Source of the DNA: an uncultured Gemmatimonadota bacterium
GTDB lineage: Bacteria > Gemmatimonadota > Gemmatimonadetes > Gemmatimonadales > GWC2-71-9
Direction of reading: 5' to 3'
DNA: 5,551 nt
Assembly (NCBI GenBank): GCA_913009915.1
Contig: CAJVYZ010000216.1
Location: 1-5,551 of the forward strand
Part shown: one piece after another, positions 1 to 5,551 of the stretch
How the letters are laid out: every line of letters starts with the position of its first letter
Numbering within the stretch: position 1 is the first letter of the stretch
Notes under the pieces: model-generated
What the model was told of the DNA's origin: nothing
Seen by the model: only the letters and a program-made list of their open reading frames with translations
Database searches by the model: none
Position numbers and translations under genes: made by a program

Positions 1-296
1 ACCGGGAGCGGGCCGCCGTGCTTGACGGTGAAGATGCGCAGGTCGTCGATCCCGGCGGTGTGGTCCGCGTGCTCGTGGGTGTAGAGCACGGCGTCGAGGC
101 GGCGCGTCCCCGCCCGCACCAGTTGCTGCCTGAGTTCCGGTGGCGTGTCGATGAGGATGGTGGTGTCGCCGCTCTCGAGCAGGGCTCCCGTGCGGGTGCG
201 CTTGTCTCGCGGATCGTCCGAGCGGCATACGGCGCAGGTACAGCCCACCTGCGGGACGCCGAACGAGGTGCCGGTGCCGAGCAGCGTGAGACGCAT
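1..296 (-). CDS. MBL-fold metallohydrolase, PhnP-like, 3' end cut by window edge
   Basis: The first 98 residues of a metallo-beta-lactamase-fold hydrolase are visible; the rest runs off the left edge. It opens with the beta-strand LLGTGTSFGVP, then C19-x-C21-x2-C24, the same spacing as the structural zinc site of PhnP, then DPRDKRTRT, a strand ending in I49-D50, and the metal-binding motif H74-E-H76-A-D78-H79. These features are typical of the PhnP-like phosphodiesterase branch, which cleaves cyclic or linear phosphodiesters in the cytoplasm. No phn genes are nearby, so the substrate here is unknown and I assign no symbol. The ATG lies 6 nt after the pyk stop and in the same frame. No purine-rich Shine-Dalgarno precedes it, so reinitiation after pyk is the likely mode of translation. 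Family assignment is firm; exact activity is not. Confidence 0.9.
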   Translation of the reverse strand, partial: MRLTLLGTGTSFGVPQVGCTCAVCRSDDPRDKRTRTGALLESGDTTILIDTPPELRQQLVRAGTRRLDAVLYTHEHADHTAGIDDLRIFTVKHGGPLP

Positions 297-302
297 GAAT
301 GG

Positions 303-1766
303 TCAGACGACTTCGACTTTGAGGAGGTTGGTGGTGCCCGGCGTGTCGAACGGAATGCCCGCCGTCACTACCACTCGGTCATCGGCCCGGGCCAGCTGCA
401 AGTCGAGGATGCGCCGGCGGGCCACGCGCCACATCGATTCGTAGTCGGGTTGGTGATCGACCAGGACGGGGATGACGCCCCACACCAATGCCAGCTGCCG
501 GTAGGTCCGCCGCTCGGGGGTCAGGGCCACGACCGGCACCGAGGGCCGGTAGGCGGCCACCGTGCGGGCGGTAAACCCGGAACTGGTGAAACACACGATG
601 AGCGGAGCCATCATCAGGTCGACCGCGGCCGACACGGCCACGGCGATGGCGTCCTCGGTGCCGGTCGGTTGCCGGTCCCGAATCCGGTGGGCCCGGAGCC
701 GCTCGGTCTCGTCGGTCCGCCGGCCCACCGCCAGATCGAAGGCCGGGCTGCGGCCGCGCCGGTGCCCCTCCACCTCCAGGGCGATCCGCACCATGGCCCG
801 GACGGCCCTGGCCGGGTACTTCCCGATGGCCGTTTCCGCCGAGAGCATCACCGCGTCGGTGCCATCGAGGATGGCGTTGGCCACGTCCGACGTCTCCGCC
901 CTGGTGGGCCGGGGAGCCTGAACCATCGACTCCAGCATCTGGGTGGCGGTGATGACCGGCTTACCCCGCATCATCGCTTCCCGGATCAGTTCCTTCTGTA
1001 CCAGGGGGACCCGTTCGAAGGGGAGTTCCACGCCCAGGTCGCCCCGCGCCACCATGACGGCGTCGGCCGCGTCGATGATGGCGCCGCAGTTCTCCACCGC
1101 GGTGTCCTTTTCGATCTTGGCCACCAGGCGCACCGTCTGGGGCACCAGTTGGCGCAACTCGATGAGGTCTTCGGGGTGCTGTACAAAGGAAAGGCCGATA
1201 AAATCGACACCCAGGGGGATCACCCGGGCGACCTCCTGGCGATCGACCTCCGTCAGCGCCGCGGCACTCACGTCCACACCGGGGAGGTTGATGCCCTTGT
1301 TGGAACGGAGCAGGCCGCCATAGCGTACCGTGCCACGCACGCGGTTGCCGTCGGTGCCCGAGACCGCCACGGCGAGCAAGCCGTCATCGAGCAGAATGGT
1401 GTCTCCCGCGTCGAGGTCGGCGGCCAGGGCGGCGTAGGTGGTGGGGATCTCGCCCTTCTCCGCCTCATCCTCCGGGGCGAACACCACCTCCTGGCCGGCC
1501 TTGAGCGTGAGAGACGCCTCGAGCGTCCCGACCCTGATCCGGGGCCCGGGGAGATCGATGAGGATGGCGGCGGGTTCGGATCGCGCGCTGATCAGTTCAT
1601 TGAGCTGGCCGACCCACTCGTCTCGGACCTCGGGCGTGCCGTGTGAGGCGTTGATGCGGACGACATTGACCCCCGCGTCGAGCAGTTCGGTCATGGCCTC
1701 CGGGGTGCACCATGCGGGGCCCAGGGTGGCGACGATCTTGGTGCGGCGGGTGGTGGGGACGGGCAA
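303..1766 (-). CDS. pyk: Pyruvate kinase
   Basis: Converts phosphoenolpyruvate and ADP to pyruvate and ATP, the last step of glycolysis, in the cytoplasm. Counting from the TTG at 1766 (487 aa, normal family length), the protein opens with RRTKIVATLGPA, then R37-I-N39-A-S41-H42-G in place of the usual NFSHG. A small B domain follows from about 78 to 160. The active-site signature VAKIEK carries K217 and E219, followed by ARGDLGVELP (D243), TATQMLESM (T275), PRPTRAETSDVANAILDGTD and MLSAETAIGKYP. The C-terminal regulatory-type domain (about 370-487) contains TSSGFTARTVAAYRP. All catalytic residues I can place are present. The TTG at 1766 is preceded by GAGGA at a 6-nt spacing. The longer possibility, TTG at 1799, directly follows an in-frame TAA and has no Shine-Dalgarno. 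I see no clear promoter upstream. The next gene follows after 6 nt. Confidence 0.96.
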   Translation of the reverse strand: MPVPTTRRTKIVATLGPAWCTPEAMTELLDAGVNVVRINASHGTPEVRDEWVGQLNELISARSEPAAILIDLPGPRIRVGTLEASLTLKAGQEVVFAPEDEAEKGEIPTTYAALAADLDAGDTILLDDGLLAVAVSGTDGNRVRGTVRYGGLLRSNKGINLPGVDVSAAALTEVDRQEVARVIPLGVDFIGLSFVQHPEDLIELRQLVPQTVRLVAKIEKDTAVENCGAIIDAADAVMVARGDLGVELPFERVPLVQKELIREAMMRGKPVITATQMLESMVQAPRPTRAETSDVANAILDGTDAVMLSAETAIGKYPARAVRAMVRIALEVEGHRRGRSPAFDLAVGRRTDETERLRAHRIRDRQPTGTEDAIAVAVSAAVDLMMAPLIVCFTSSGFTARTVAAYRPSVPVVALTPERRTYRQLALVWGVIPVLVDHQPDYESMWRVARRRILDLQLARADDRVVVTAGIPFDTPGTTNLLKVEVV

Positions 1767-1833
1767 GCGGGGTCCTCGGCGGATTGGGAGGCGTCTCAAC
1801 TTGGGATATTAACCCCGCAGGGGGGCCGTCGCA

Positions 1834-1868
1834 GGCTTGGCCGGGGCGGGCCCTCGGCCGACCAAGCC
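1834..1868. repeat. Inverted repeat (hairpin) upstream of pyk
   Basis: GGCTTGG at 1834-1840 is exactly complementary to CCAAGCC at 1862-1868. After one mismatch three more G/C pairs follow (1842-1844 with 1858-1860), leaving a 13-base loop. It lies about 70-100 nt upstream of the pyk start, so if the pyk transcript starts further upstream it sits in the leader. Neither strand shows a T-tract right after it, so a simple intrinsic terminator is unlikely. Role unknown. Confidence 0.45.
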
Positions 1869-1930
1869 TCTGTTGACTGGTCCGGGCCCAGCAGGAGGTT
1901 GTCCATCGAACCGGCTAGCTGCCTACACAA

Positions 1931-1986
1931 AGGAGGGTTCGATGAATACCAATGTGGCAGCCGCAGGACTTAACCGACTTCTGTGA
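1931..1986 (+). other. Strong Shine-Dalgarno with 14-codon ORF (possible leader peptide or gene remnant)
   Basis: On the plus strand, opposite to all genes, AGGAGG at 1931-1936 stands 5 nt before an ATG at 1942. The frame encodes MNTNVAAAGLNRLL and stops at TGA 1984-1986. The same frame then stays open to TGA at 2206-2208, encoding a basic stretch I do not recognise. It could be a leader peptide, the start of a decayed gene, or chance. No plus-strand gene follows that it could regulate, and there is no clear promoter before it. Confidence 0.2.
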
Positions 1987-2143
1987 GTCAGAAGTGGCTG
2001 CGAGAGAAACGTGTCAAAGCGCCGACCCTCCCAACAGGCCGTAGCAAAGTGCCGGAGGCCTTACGCACGGGAGATATCTTCTTTGCGGGCCTCGGCCGGA
2101 CCAGCACATCGACCTGGGGTAGGCCGGGCAATCACCAACATCG

Positions 2144-2309
2144 TGTGGAAAAGTGGGAAACAGCTGAGCTGTGGACCGGGGAAACCGTGGAACGCACCCC
2201 GCAAGTGACTGCCAAACACCGACTTCGAATTCACCTAATTATCCACTTGAGGTGGATTACCTAAGTTGTTAATACACAATCAACTATAGTACGCACTGAA
2301 TGTGGAAAA
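2144..2309. other. Cluster of DnaA-box-like nonamers next to an AT-rich stretch (origin-like)
   Basis: Compared with the DnaA box TTATCCACA, I see TTATCCACT at 2239-2247 (8/9), TGTGGAAAA at 2144-2152 and again at 2301-2309 (both 8/9 on the minus strand, identical to each other), and GGTGGATTA at 2251-2259 (7/9, minus strand). The two central boxes face each other across 3 bp. The stretch 2231-2310 has only 29 G/C in 80 bases, against a clearly GC-rich surrounding. Clustered boxes beside an AT-rich tract are what an origin or a DnaA-controlled regulatory region looks like. Against this: no dnaA, dnaN, gidA or rpmH is nearby, and genes on both sides point the same way instead of diverging. Confidence 0.3.
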
Positions 2310-2323
2310 CAAACAGCGGTCAG

Positions 2324-2382
2324 ATATCAGCTGTCAGCTATCAGAACATCAGATCAGCCGTCTGACAGCTGACAGCCGACAG
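2324..2382. repeat. 7-bp TCAG/GACAG tandem repeats forming an inverted repeat
   Basis: The left half reads as heptamers ending in TCAG (ATATCAG, CTGTCAG, CTATCAG, then less regular copies to 2357). The right half has heptamers ending in GACAG (2362-2368, CTGACAG at 2369-2375, CCGACAG at 2376-2382). CAGCTGTCAG at 2328-2337 is a perfect 10-bp inverted repeat of CTGACAGCTG at 2362-2371, with a 24-base loop. The block touches the TAG stop (2383-2385) of the upstream gene, so it would form the 3' end of that mRNA. Reading leftwards, a T-rich stretch (GTTTGTTTTCC) follows some 15 nt after the stem. It may serve as a weak terminator or an RNA-stabilising hairpin, and it may be one copy of a dispersed repeat family. 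Confidence 0.6.
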
Positions 2383-3225
2383 CTACTTCTGAAAGAACGC
2401 CACTCTCCCCACCCCACCCCAAAACGCCGGCCCCTGCATCCGTATGGGCGACCCCTTGAGCGCCTGGGCCAAATCGTCCTTCCCCTCGATCCGCAAGGAA
2501 CCGACCACGAACTGCTGCTCACCCGGCTCTAACCGAAAATCCGCCATCCAGAAGGAGCTGCGGTGCCCCTTGAACATCAGCGTCCAGCGCCGCGGCTCAG
2601 CAGGGGCGGGAGTCCCGGCCATGTGGCCGGTCCAGTGGATGTCGGCCTTCTTTACCCGGACATGGTAGAACCGGTCGCCAGGGGTGTCTTGCGAGTCGCC
2701 TCGGTCCTCCTTCACCTTGTCGAGCTTCAGCTTCCCCAGCGAGGAGCTCTTGGTAACGTCGCGGTCGTTGGTGAACATCACCGGCACCGCCATTACGCTA
2801 TCGGCGTAGGGCTCGTCCGCCGGCTTGGCGGCGATGCCCCAGAACCCCACCATCGGGCGCTTCTCGGGATCGTCGTCGGTAACGGTACGGTCACCCACGG
2901 TCACCGTGTCTGCCGTGATGATGCACACGCTGGCGGGAATCCACGGGGCGTACTCGGGCCGCCGGCCCACCAGCGCGCCCAGTGCCGGATTCAACCTGGC
3001 GTATTGGCCGACCGGCACCACCAGGTAGCTCTCATCAACCTTGCGAACCTGCTCGATGGCGGCGGTGGAATCCATCAGGAAGTCGATGCAGAAGCCCATC
3101 CTCAAACCCGCCAGGTTCCATTGGGCCACAGGTTGGGTGGCACTCTGGCCCTCGAGCCCGGCGGGCCAGGACGACCCGCAGCAAGCCAGTATCACCATGC
3201 CGGTGATGACCGACGACCGTGTCAC
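2383..3225 (-). CDS. Exported protein of unknown function, coupled to tlpA-like gene
   Basis: I do not recognise this family. From the GTG at 3225 the product is 280 aa. It starts with a short basic n-region and a hydrophobic core (VITGMVILACC), which looks like a signal peptide; the double cysteine could be a poor lipobox, so a lipoprotein is possible. The mature part is polar with many beta-like segments and keeps two further cysteines, C46 (GFCIDF) and C101 (ASVCII). There is a charged middle (about 155-185, KLKLDKVKEDRGD) and an aromatic-rich C-terminal half (WTGHMAG, FKGHRSSFWMADFRL, GPAFWGGVGRVAFF). I see no catalytic motif. It follows the TlpA-like gene within a few bases, implying one operon and perhaps a shared extracytoplasmic role. 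Start choice is open: TTG 3234 gives 283 aa but has no room for a ribosome site; GTG 3225 lies 9 nt after GAAGAG. Confidence 0.8.
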   Translation of the reverse strand: MTRSSVITGMVILACCGSSWPAGLEGQSATQPVAQWNLAGLRMGFCIDFLMDSTAAIEQVRKVDESYLVVPVGQYARLNPALGALVGRRPEYAPWIPASVCIITADTVTVGDRTVTDDDPEKRPMVGFWGIAAKPADEPYADSVMAVPVMFTNDRDVTKSSSLGKLKLDKVKEDRGDSQDTPGDRFYHVRVKKADIHWTGHMAGTPAPAEPRRWTLMFKGHRSSFWMADFRLEPGEQQFVVGSLRIEGKDDLAQALKGSPIRMQGPAFWGGVGRVAFFQK

Positions 3226-3238
3226 TGCTGGCAACTCT

Positions 3239-3784
3239 TCATGGTGGACCGTCCAGGCTGGAGGCGGGTCCTTCCACTACCGCACGGATGGCAGCGGACA
3301 ACTCCTGATCGCCACCCACCCCCACGTACCTAATGATCCCGCCGCCGTCGACGATCACCACGTAGGACGTGGTCGGCACGTGGAACGCGCGGACGCTGGT
3401 GCCGAGGTTGTCGTACAGCGTCAGGAACGGCGGCTGGTGTTCCTCGAGGTAGCGCCGCACCCGTTTGGGAGACTGGTTCACCGCGATGTTGATGCCGATG
3501 AAGCGGACCTCATCGCCGAATTCGGCCGCCGCCCGGCGCACCCGCGGCAGCAGCTCTTCGCACAGCTCGCACCAGGTGGCCCAGAACTCCAGCATCACGG
3601 GCTGATGCCCCAAGTACTGTCCCAAATCGTGCGGCTGCCCGTCGAGGTCGTTGACCTCGATGACCGGGGCCTGGTCCCCCACGCGATAGCCGGCAACGTC
3701 CTGTCCCCTGGCCGGCACCGCGCCGCTCACGGTCAGCAATACCGCCAATCCGAGGGTCAGGACCGGAGTGGAATATGATGTCAC
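3239..3784 (-). CDS. TlpA/ResA-like periplasmic thioredoxin-fold protein
   Basis: A 181-aa protein with an N-terminal signal peptide or membrane anchor (hydrophobic residues 8-24, possible cleavage after ARG near residue 27) and a TlpA/ResA-type thioredoxin domain. The domain opens with YRVGDQAPVIEV, then LEFWATWCELC with redox cysteines C72 and C75, a central GINIAVNQ strand, and VPTTSYVVIVD containing the cis-proline P137. Such proteins act outside the cytoplasmic membrane and reduce disulfides, often in cytochrome c maturation or in target proteins. The residues between the cysteines are E-L, where TlpA proteins usually have proline before the second cysteine. The GTG start overlaps the stop of the membrane gene (GTGA), which indicates coupled translation and that the upstream protein supplies its electrons. 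The frame is open further upstream, but that part overlaps the membrane gene and lacks meaning as protein. Confidence 0.92.
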   Translation of the reverse strand: MTSYSTPVLTLGLAVLLTVSGAVPARGQDVAGYRVGDQAPVIEVNDLDGQPHDLGQYLGHQPVMLEFWATWCELCEELLPRVRRAAAEFGDEVRFIGINIAVNQSPKRVRRYLEEHQPPFLTLYDNLGTSVRAFHVPTTSYVVIVDGGGIIRYVGVGGDQELSAAIRAVVEGPASSLDGPP

Positions 3785-4476
3785 CAAACCTGTCCCATCT
3801 TGTTGAAGTAGTACAGCGCCATGCCGAACAGCACCACGGCGGCGCCCCGTTTGACCCAAACCGTCCAGCGCCCGGGGCGCGGCAACACCGCGGCCATCCC
3901 CGACATCAGCCCCACCGCAACCAGCAGGGCCGTCATCCCGAGAGAGAAGACGAACAGGTAGAGGAAGCCCCACACCGCGCTCTGGCTGCTCCCCACCCAG
4001 ATGAGCACCGCCGCGAACGCCGGGGCGCCGCACGGGGCCGCCACCAGCCCGGAGGCGGCACCCATGACGAACAGCGCGCCGTAGGATTCCCCACCCCGGC
4101 TGGCCGCCCAGCGGAGCAACCGCTGCGGCACGGGGAGCGGCACCACATCGAGCATCACCAGGCCGAACAGCAGCAAGAAGCTGCCCATGGTGAAGTAGGC
4201 CCACGGATTGGCGCTCACGGTGCCGAACAGCGTGCCCGTCATCCCGGCCAGCAGGCCGAGGCTGGCGTAGACCAGCGCCAAACCGACGACGTAGCTGGCG
4301 GTGGCGAGGACCGTGGCCCAGCGGCTCCGCTCGCGCGACCCGGCGCCACCAAGAACGGCGGCCGTGATGGGAATCATCGGGTAGATGCACGGCGTCAGGC
4401 TGGTGAGCACACCGGCGCCGAACAGCACCGGGAGAGCGGCCCACGGCTGGTCGAGGGGAAAGGCGTCGAGTCCCAC
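3781..4476 (-). CDS. CcdA/DsbD-type transmembrane thiol-disulfide transporter
   Basis: A 231-aa polytopic membrane protein, matching the stand-alone CcdA length and the transmembrane domain of DsbD. Hydrophobic segments lie at roughly 13-44, 53-79, 94-113, 133-160, 165-195 and 210-226. The two redox cysteines are C30 in LTSLTPCIYPMIPIT and C149 in GLVAAPCGAPAF; both sit in proline-rich contexts that resemble DsbD more than classic CcdA. Proteins of this family take electrons from cytoplasmic thioredoxin and pass them to a thioredoxin-like partner outside the membrane, here most likely the overlapping TlpA-like gene. The start is GTG 4476, the only plausible one between the ispG stop and the first membrane segment; its ribosome site is weak. 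The gap to ispG is 36 bp, so cotranscription with ispG is likely. I leave the symbol empty because ccdA and the dsbD core cannot be told apart safely. Confidence 0.92.
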   Translation of the reverse strand: MGLDAFPLDQPWAALPVLFGAGVLTSLTPCIYPMIPITAAVLGGAGSRERSRWATVLATASYVVGLALVYASLGLLAGMTGTLFGTVSANPWAYFTMGSFLLLFGLVMLDVVPLPVPQRLLRWAASRGGESYGALFVMGAASGLVAAPCGAPAFAAVLIWVGSSQSAVWGFLYLFVFSLGMTALLVAVGLMSGMAAVLPRPGRWTVWVKRGAAVVLFGMALYYFNKMGQVW

Positions 4477-4512
4477 GTTGTCTGGCTTCGGGAGCTCGGT
4501 CGAGGCCGCGGG

Positions 4513-5550
4513 CTAGCCGGCCTGGGCCGGCAACGGGTGGGCAACGGGGTCGGCTGTCACCTCTCCGCCTTCCGCCCGGTAGTGCGTCACCACGTAGTCG
4601 TCCAGGATTGCCAGAAACTCGGCCACGATGCGGTCACCCTTGAGAGTGGTGTGCAGCGCTCCGTCCAGGTACACCGGCGCCTTGGGTTCTTCAGCGGTGC
4701 CCGGGAGGGAGATGCCTAGGTTGGCGTGCTTGGACTCTCCTGGGCCGTTGACGACGCATCCCATGACCGCCACGGACAGCTCGGCCACGGCGGGACGCTC
4801 CCGCCGCCACTGTGGCATCTGCTCCTTGATGTGGCTCTGGATGTCTTGGGCCATCTCCTGGAAGAACGAGCTGGTGGTGCGGCCGCAGCCGGGGCAGGCG
4901 GTGACCTGGGGGATGAAGCTCCTGAGCCCCATCGACTGGAGGATCTGCTGGGCCACCTGGACTTCTTCGGTACGGTCGCCGCCGGGAGCCGGGGTCAGCG
5001 ACACCCGGATGGTATCACCGATCCCCTCCTGCAGCAGAACGGCCAAGCCGGCGGTGCTCGACACCACGCCCTTGGCGCCCATGCCGGCCTCGGTGAGCCC
5101 CAGGTGCAGCGGGTAGTCGCACCGGGCGGCCAGCAGGCGGTACACCTCGATCAGGTCCTGCACCCCGGAGACCTTGGCACTGATGATGATGCGGTCGTGC
5201 CCCAAGCCGGACGATTCGGCCAACTCGGCCGACCGCAGCGCGCTCTCGATCATGGCGTCGATCATCACGTCGCGCGCGTCTTTGGGCTCCTGACTGCCGG
5301 CGTTCTCATCCATCATCCGGGTGAGGAGATCCTGGTCGAGCGAGCCCCAGTTGACGCCGATGCGCACCGGCTTGTCGTGCTCCAATGCCACCGCGATGAT
5401 GGCCTGGAAGTTCTCGTCGCGGCGCTTGCTGCCGACGTTGCCGGGGTTGATGCGGTACTTGGCCAAGGCGCCGGCGCAGTCGGGGTGCTTGGTGAGAAGC
5501 AGATGGCCGTTGTAGTGGAAGTCGCCGATGATGGGGACCGAGACGCCGAT
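4513..5550 (-). CDS. ispG: 4-hydroxy-3-methylbut-2-enyl diphosphate synthase (IspG/GcpE), 5' end cut by window edge
   Basis: Catalyses reductive ring opening of MEcPP to HMBPP in the MEP isoprenoid pathway, using a [4Fe-4S] cluster in the cytoplasm. The visible part has 345 codons and begins inside the TIM barrel with [18 protein letters not shown], followed by [20 protein letters not shown] and [13 protein letters not shown]. The iron-sulfur domain has C219 and C222 (in ACPGCGRTT), C265 ([11 protein letters not shown]) and E272, matching the three cysteine ligands and the glutamate of E. coli IspG. About 11 more residues separate the second and third cysteine regions than in the E. coli enzyme; this belongs to the [10 protein letters not shown]...MPQW form seen in several phyla. 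The reading frame is open through the right edge, so a TTG at 5466 is an internal leucine codon and not the start. The gene's true start and promoter lie outside the window. Confidence 0.97.
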   Translation of the reverse strand: MGVSVPIIGDFHYNGHLLLTKHPDCAGALAKYRINPGNVGSKRRDENFQAIIAVALEHDKPVRIGVNWGSLDQDLLTRMMDENAGSQEPKDARDVMIDAMIESALRSAELAESSGLGHDRIIISAKVSGVQDLIEVYRLLAARCDYPLHLGLTEAGMGAKGVVSSTAGLAVLLQEGIGDTIRVSLTPAPGGDRTEEVQVAQQILQSMGLRSFIPQVTACPGCGRTTSSFFQEMAQDIQSHIKEQMPQWRRERPAVAELSVAVMGCVVNGPGESKHANLGISLPGTAEEPKAPVYLDGALHTTLKGDRIVAEFLAILDDYVVTHYRAEGGEVTADPVAHPLPAQAG

Positions 5551-5551
5551 G

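Larger units (their letters stand above)
1767..2382. other. Gene-poor intergenic region of about 600 bp
   Basis: The gap separates the unknown exported-protein gene from pyk. I found no tRNA, rRNA, tmRNA, RNase P or SRP RNA signature and no open frame resembling a known protein. The 65- and 93-codon plus-strand frames inside it are basic, low in hydrophobic residues and unconvincing. What it does hold is described separately: a hairpin near pyk, a short ORF behind a strong Shine-Dalgarno, GTGGAAA-like motifs, DnaA-box-like nonamers in an AT-rich stretch, and a TCAG repeat block. The pyk promoter should be here, reading leftwards, but I cannot pick a convincing -35/-10 pair. Confidence 0.6.

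Noticed and set aside
18..1646. 542-codon plus-strand open frame antisense to pyk and the hydrolase
   Set aside because: It runs across two well-supported genes, is rich in Gly/His/Arg/Asp as expected from the reverse complement of GC-rich codons, and shows no family motif.
1873..1878. TTGACT as a -35 element
   Set aside because: No -10-like hexamer lies 16-18 bases downstream, and the following sequence is GC-rich.
1983..2264. 93-codon plus-strand frame in the gap
   Set aside because: No ribosome site, no recognisable motif, and it crosses the AT-rich and repeat-like stretch where composition changes sharply.
2266..2290. Plus-strand promoter TTGTTA ... TATAGT
   Set aside because: The spacer is only 13 bases and no plus-strand gene follows.
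2324..2382. CRISPR array
   Set aside because: Repeat units are 7 bp without unique spacers, and no cas gene is present.
2563..3333. 256-codon plus-strand frame antisense to the unknown exported protein
   Set aside because: The minus-strand frame has a signal peptide, operon spacing and balanced composition; this one is His/Arg/Gly-rich and crosses gene borders. Because the sense gene is itself unrecognised, this rejection is slightly less certain than the others.
3785..4444. Upstream extension of the TlpA-like frame to 401 codons
   Set aside because: The added 220 residues overlap the clearly coding membrane gene in another frame and are Arg/Gly/Ala-rich; the GTG overlapping the stop is followed at once by a signal peptide.
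3775..4719. 314-codon plus-strand frame antisense to the membrane gene and ispG
   Set aside because: Low-complexity His/Gln/Arg/Gly-rich translation with no domain; explained by codon bias of the genes on the other strand.

Overview
The window is a GC-rich bacterial chromosome segment in which every convincing gene lies on the minus strand. From right to left the order is ispG (5' end cut by the window edge), a CcdA/DsbD-type membrane protein, a TlpA-like thioredoxin, an unrecognised exported protein, a gap of about 600 bp, pyruvate kinase, and a PhnP-like metallo-beta-lactamase-fold hydrolase (3' end cut by the window edge). High GC, frequent GTG/TTG starts, a separate membrane CcdA/TlpA pair and the long form of IspG fit an aerobic Gram-negative-like organism. 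Gemmatimonadota or a similar high-GC phylum is my guess from the style of the proteins; nothing here proves it.

Right block (2383-5551): ispG makes HMBPP in the MEP isoprenoid pathway and needs a [4Fe-4S] cluster. It is followed after about 36 bp by a seven-segment thiol-disulfide transporter, whose stop overlaps the GTG start of a periplasmic TlpA-like protein (GTGA overlap). That gene is followed within a few bases by a secreted protein of unknown function. The last three look translationally coupled and form a small extracytoplasmic reducing module: electrons pass across the membrane to the CxxC protein and perhaps on to the unknown protein, which keeps two cysteines after its presumed signal peptide.

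Middle gap (1767-2382): I found no convincing protein gene. It holds a TCAG/GACAG 7-bp repeat block with a 10-bp inverted repeat directly after the stop of the unknown gene, an AT-rich stretch (29 G/C of 80 bases at 2231-2310) with several DnaA-box-like nonamers, a run of GTGGAAA-like motifs around a perfect short palindrome, a 14-codon ORF behind a perfect AGGAGG on the opposite strand, and a hairpin in the presumed pyk leader. This is the least ordinary part of the window. An origin-like or DnaA-regulated region is possible but unproven.

Left block (1-1766): pyruvate kinase, the last ATP-forming step of glycolysis, is followed 6 nt downstream and in the same reading frame by the hydrolase gene, which has no visible Shine-Dalgarno of its own and is probably translated by coupling.
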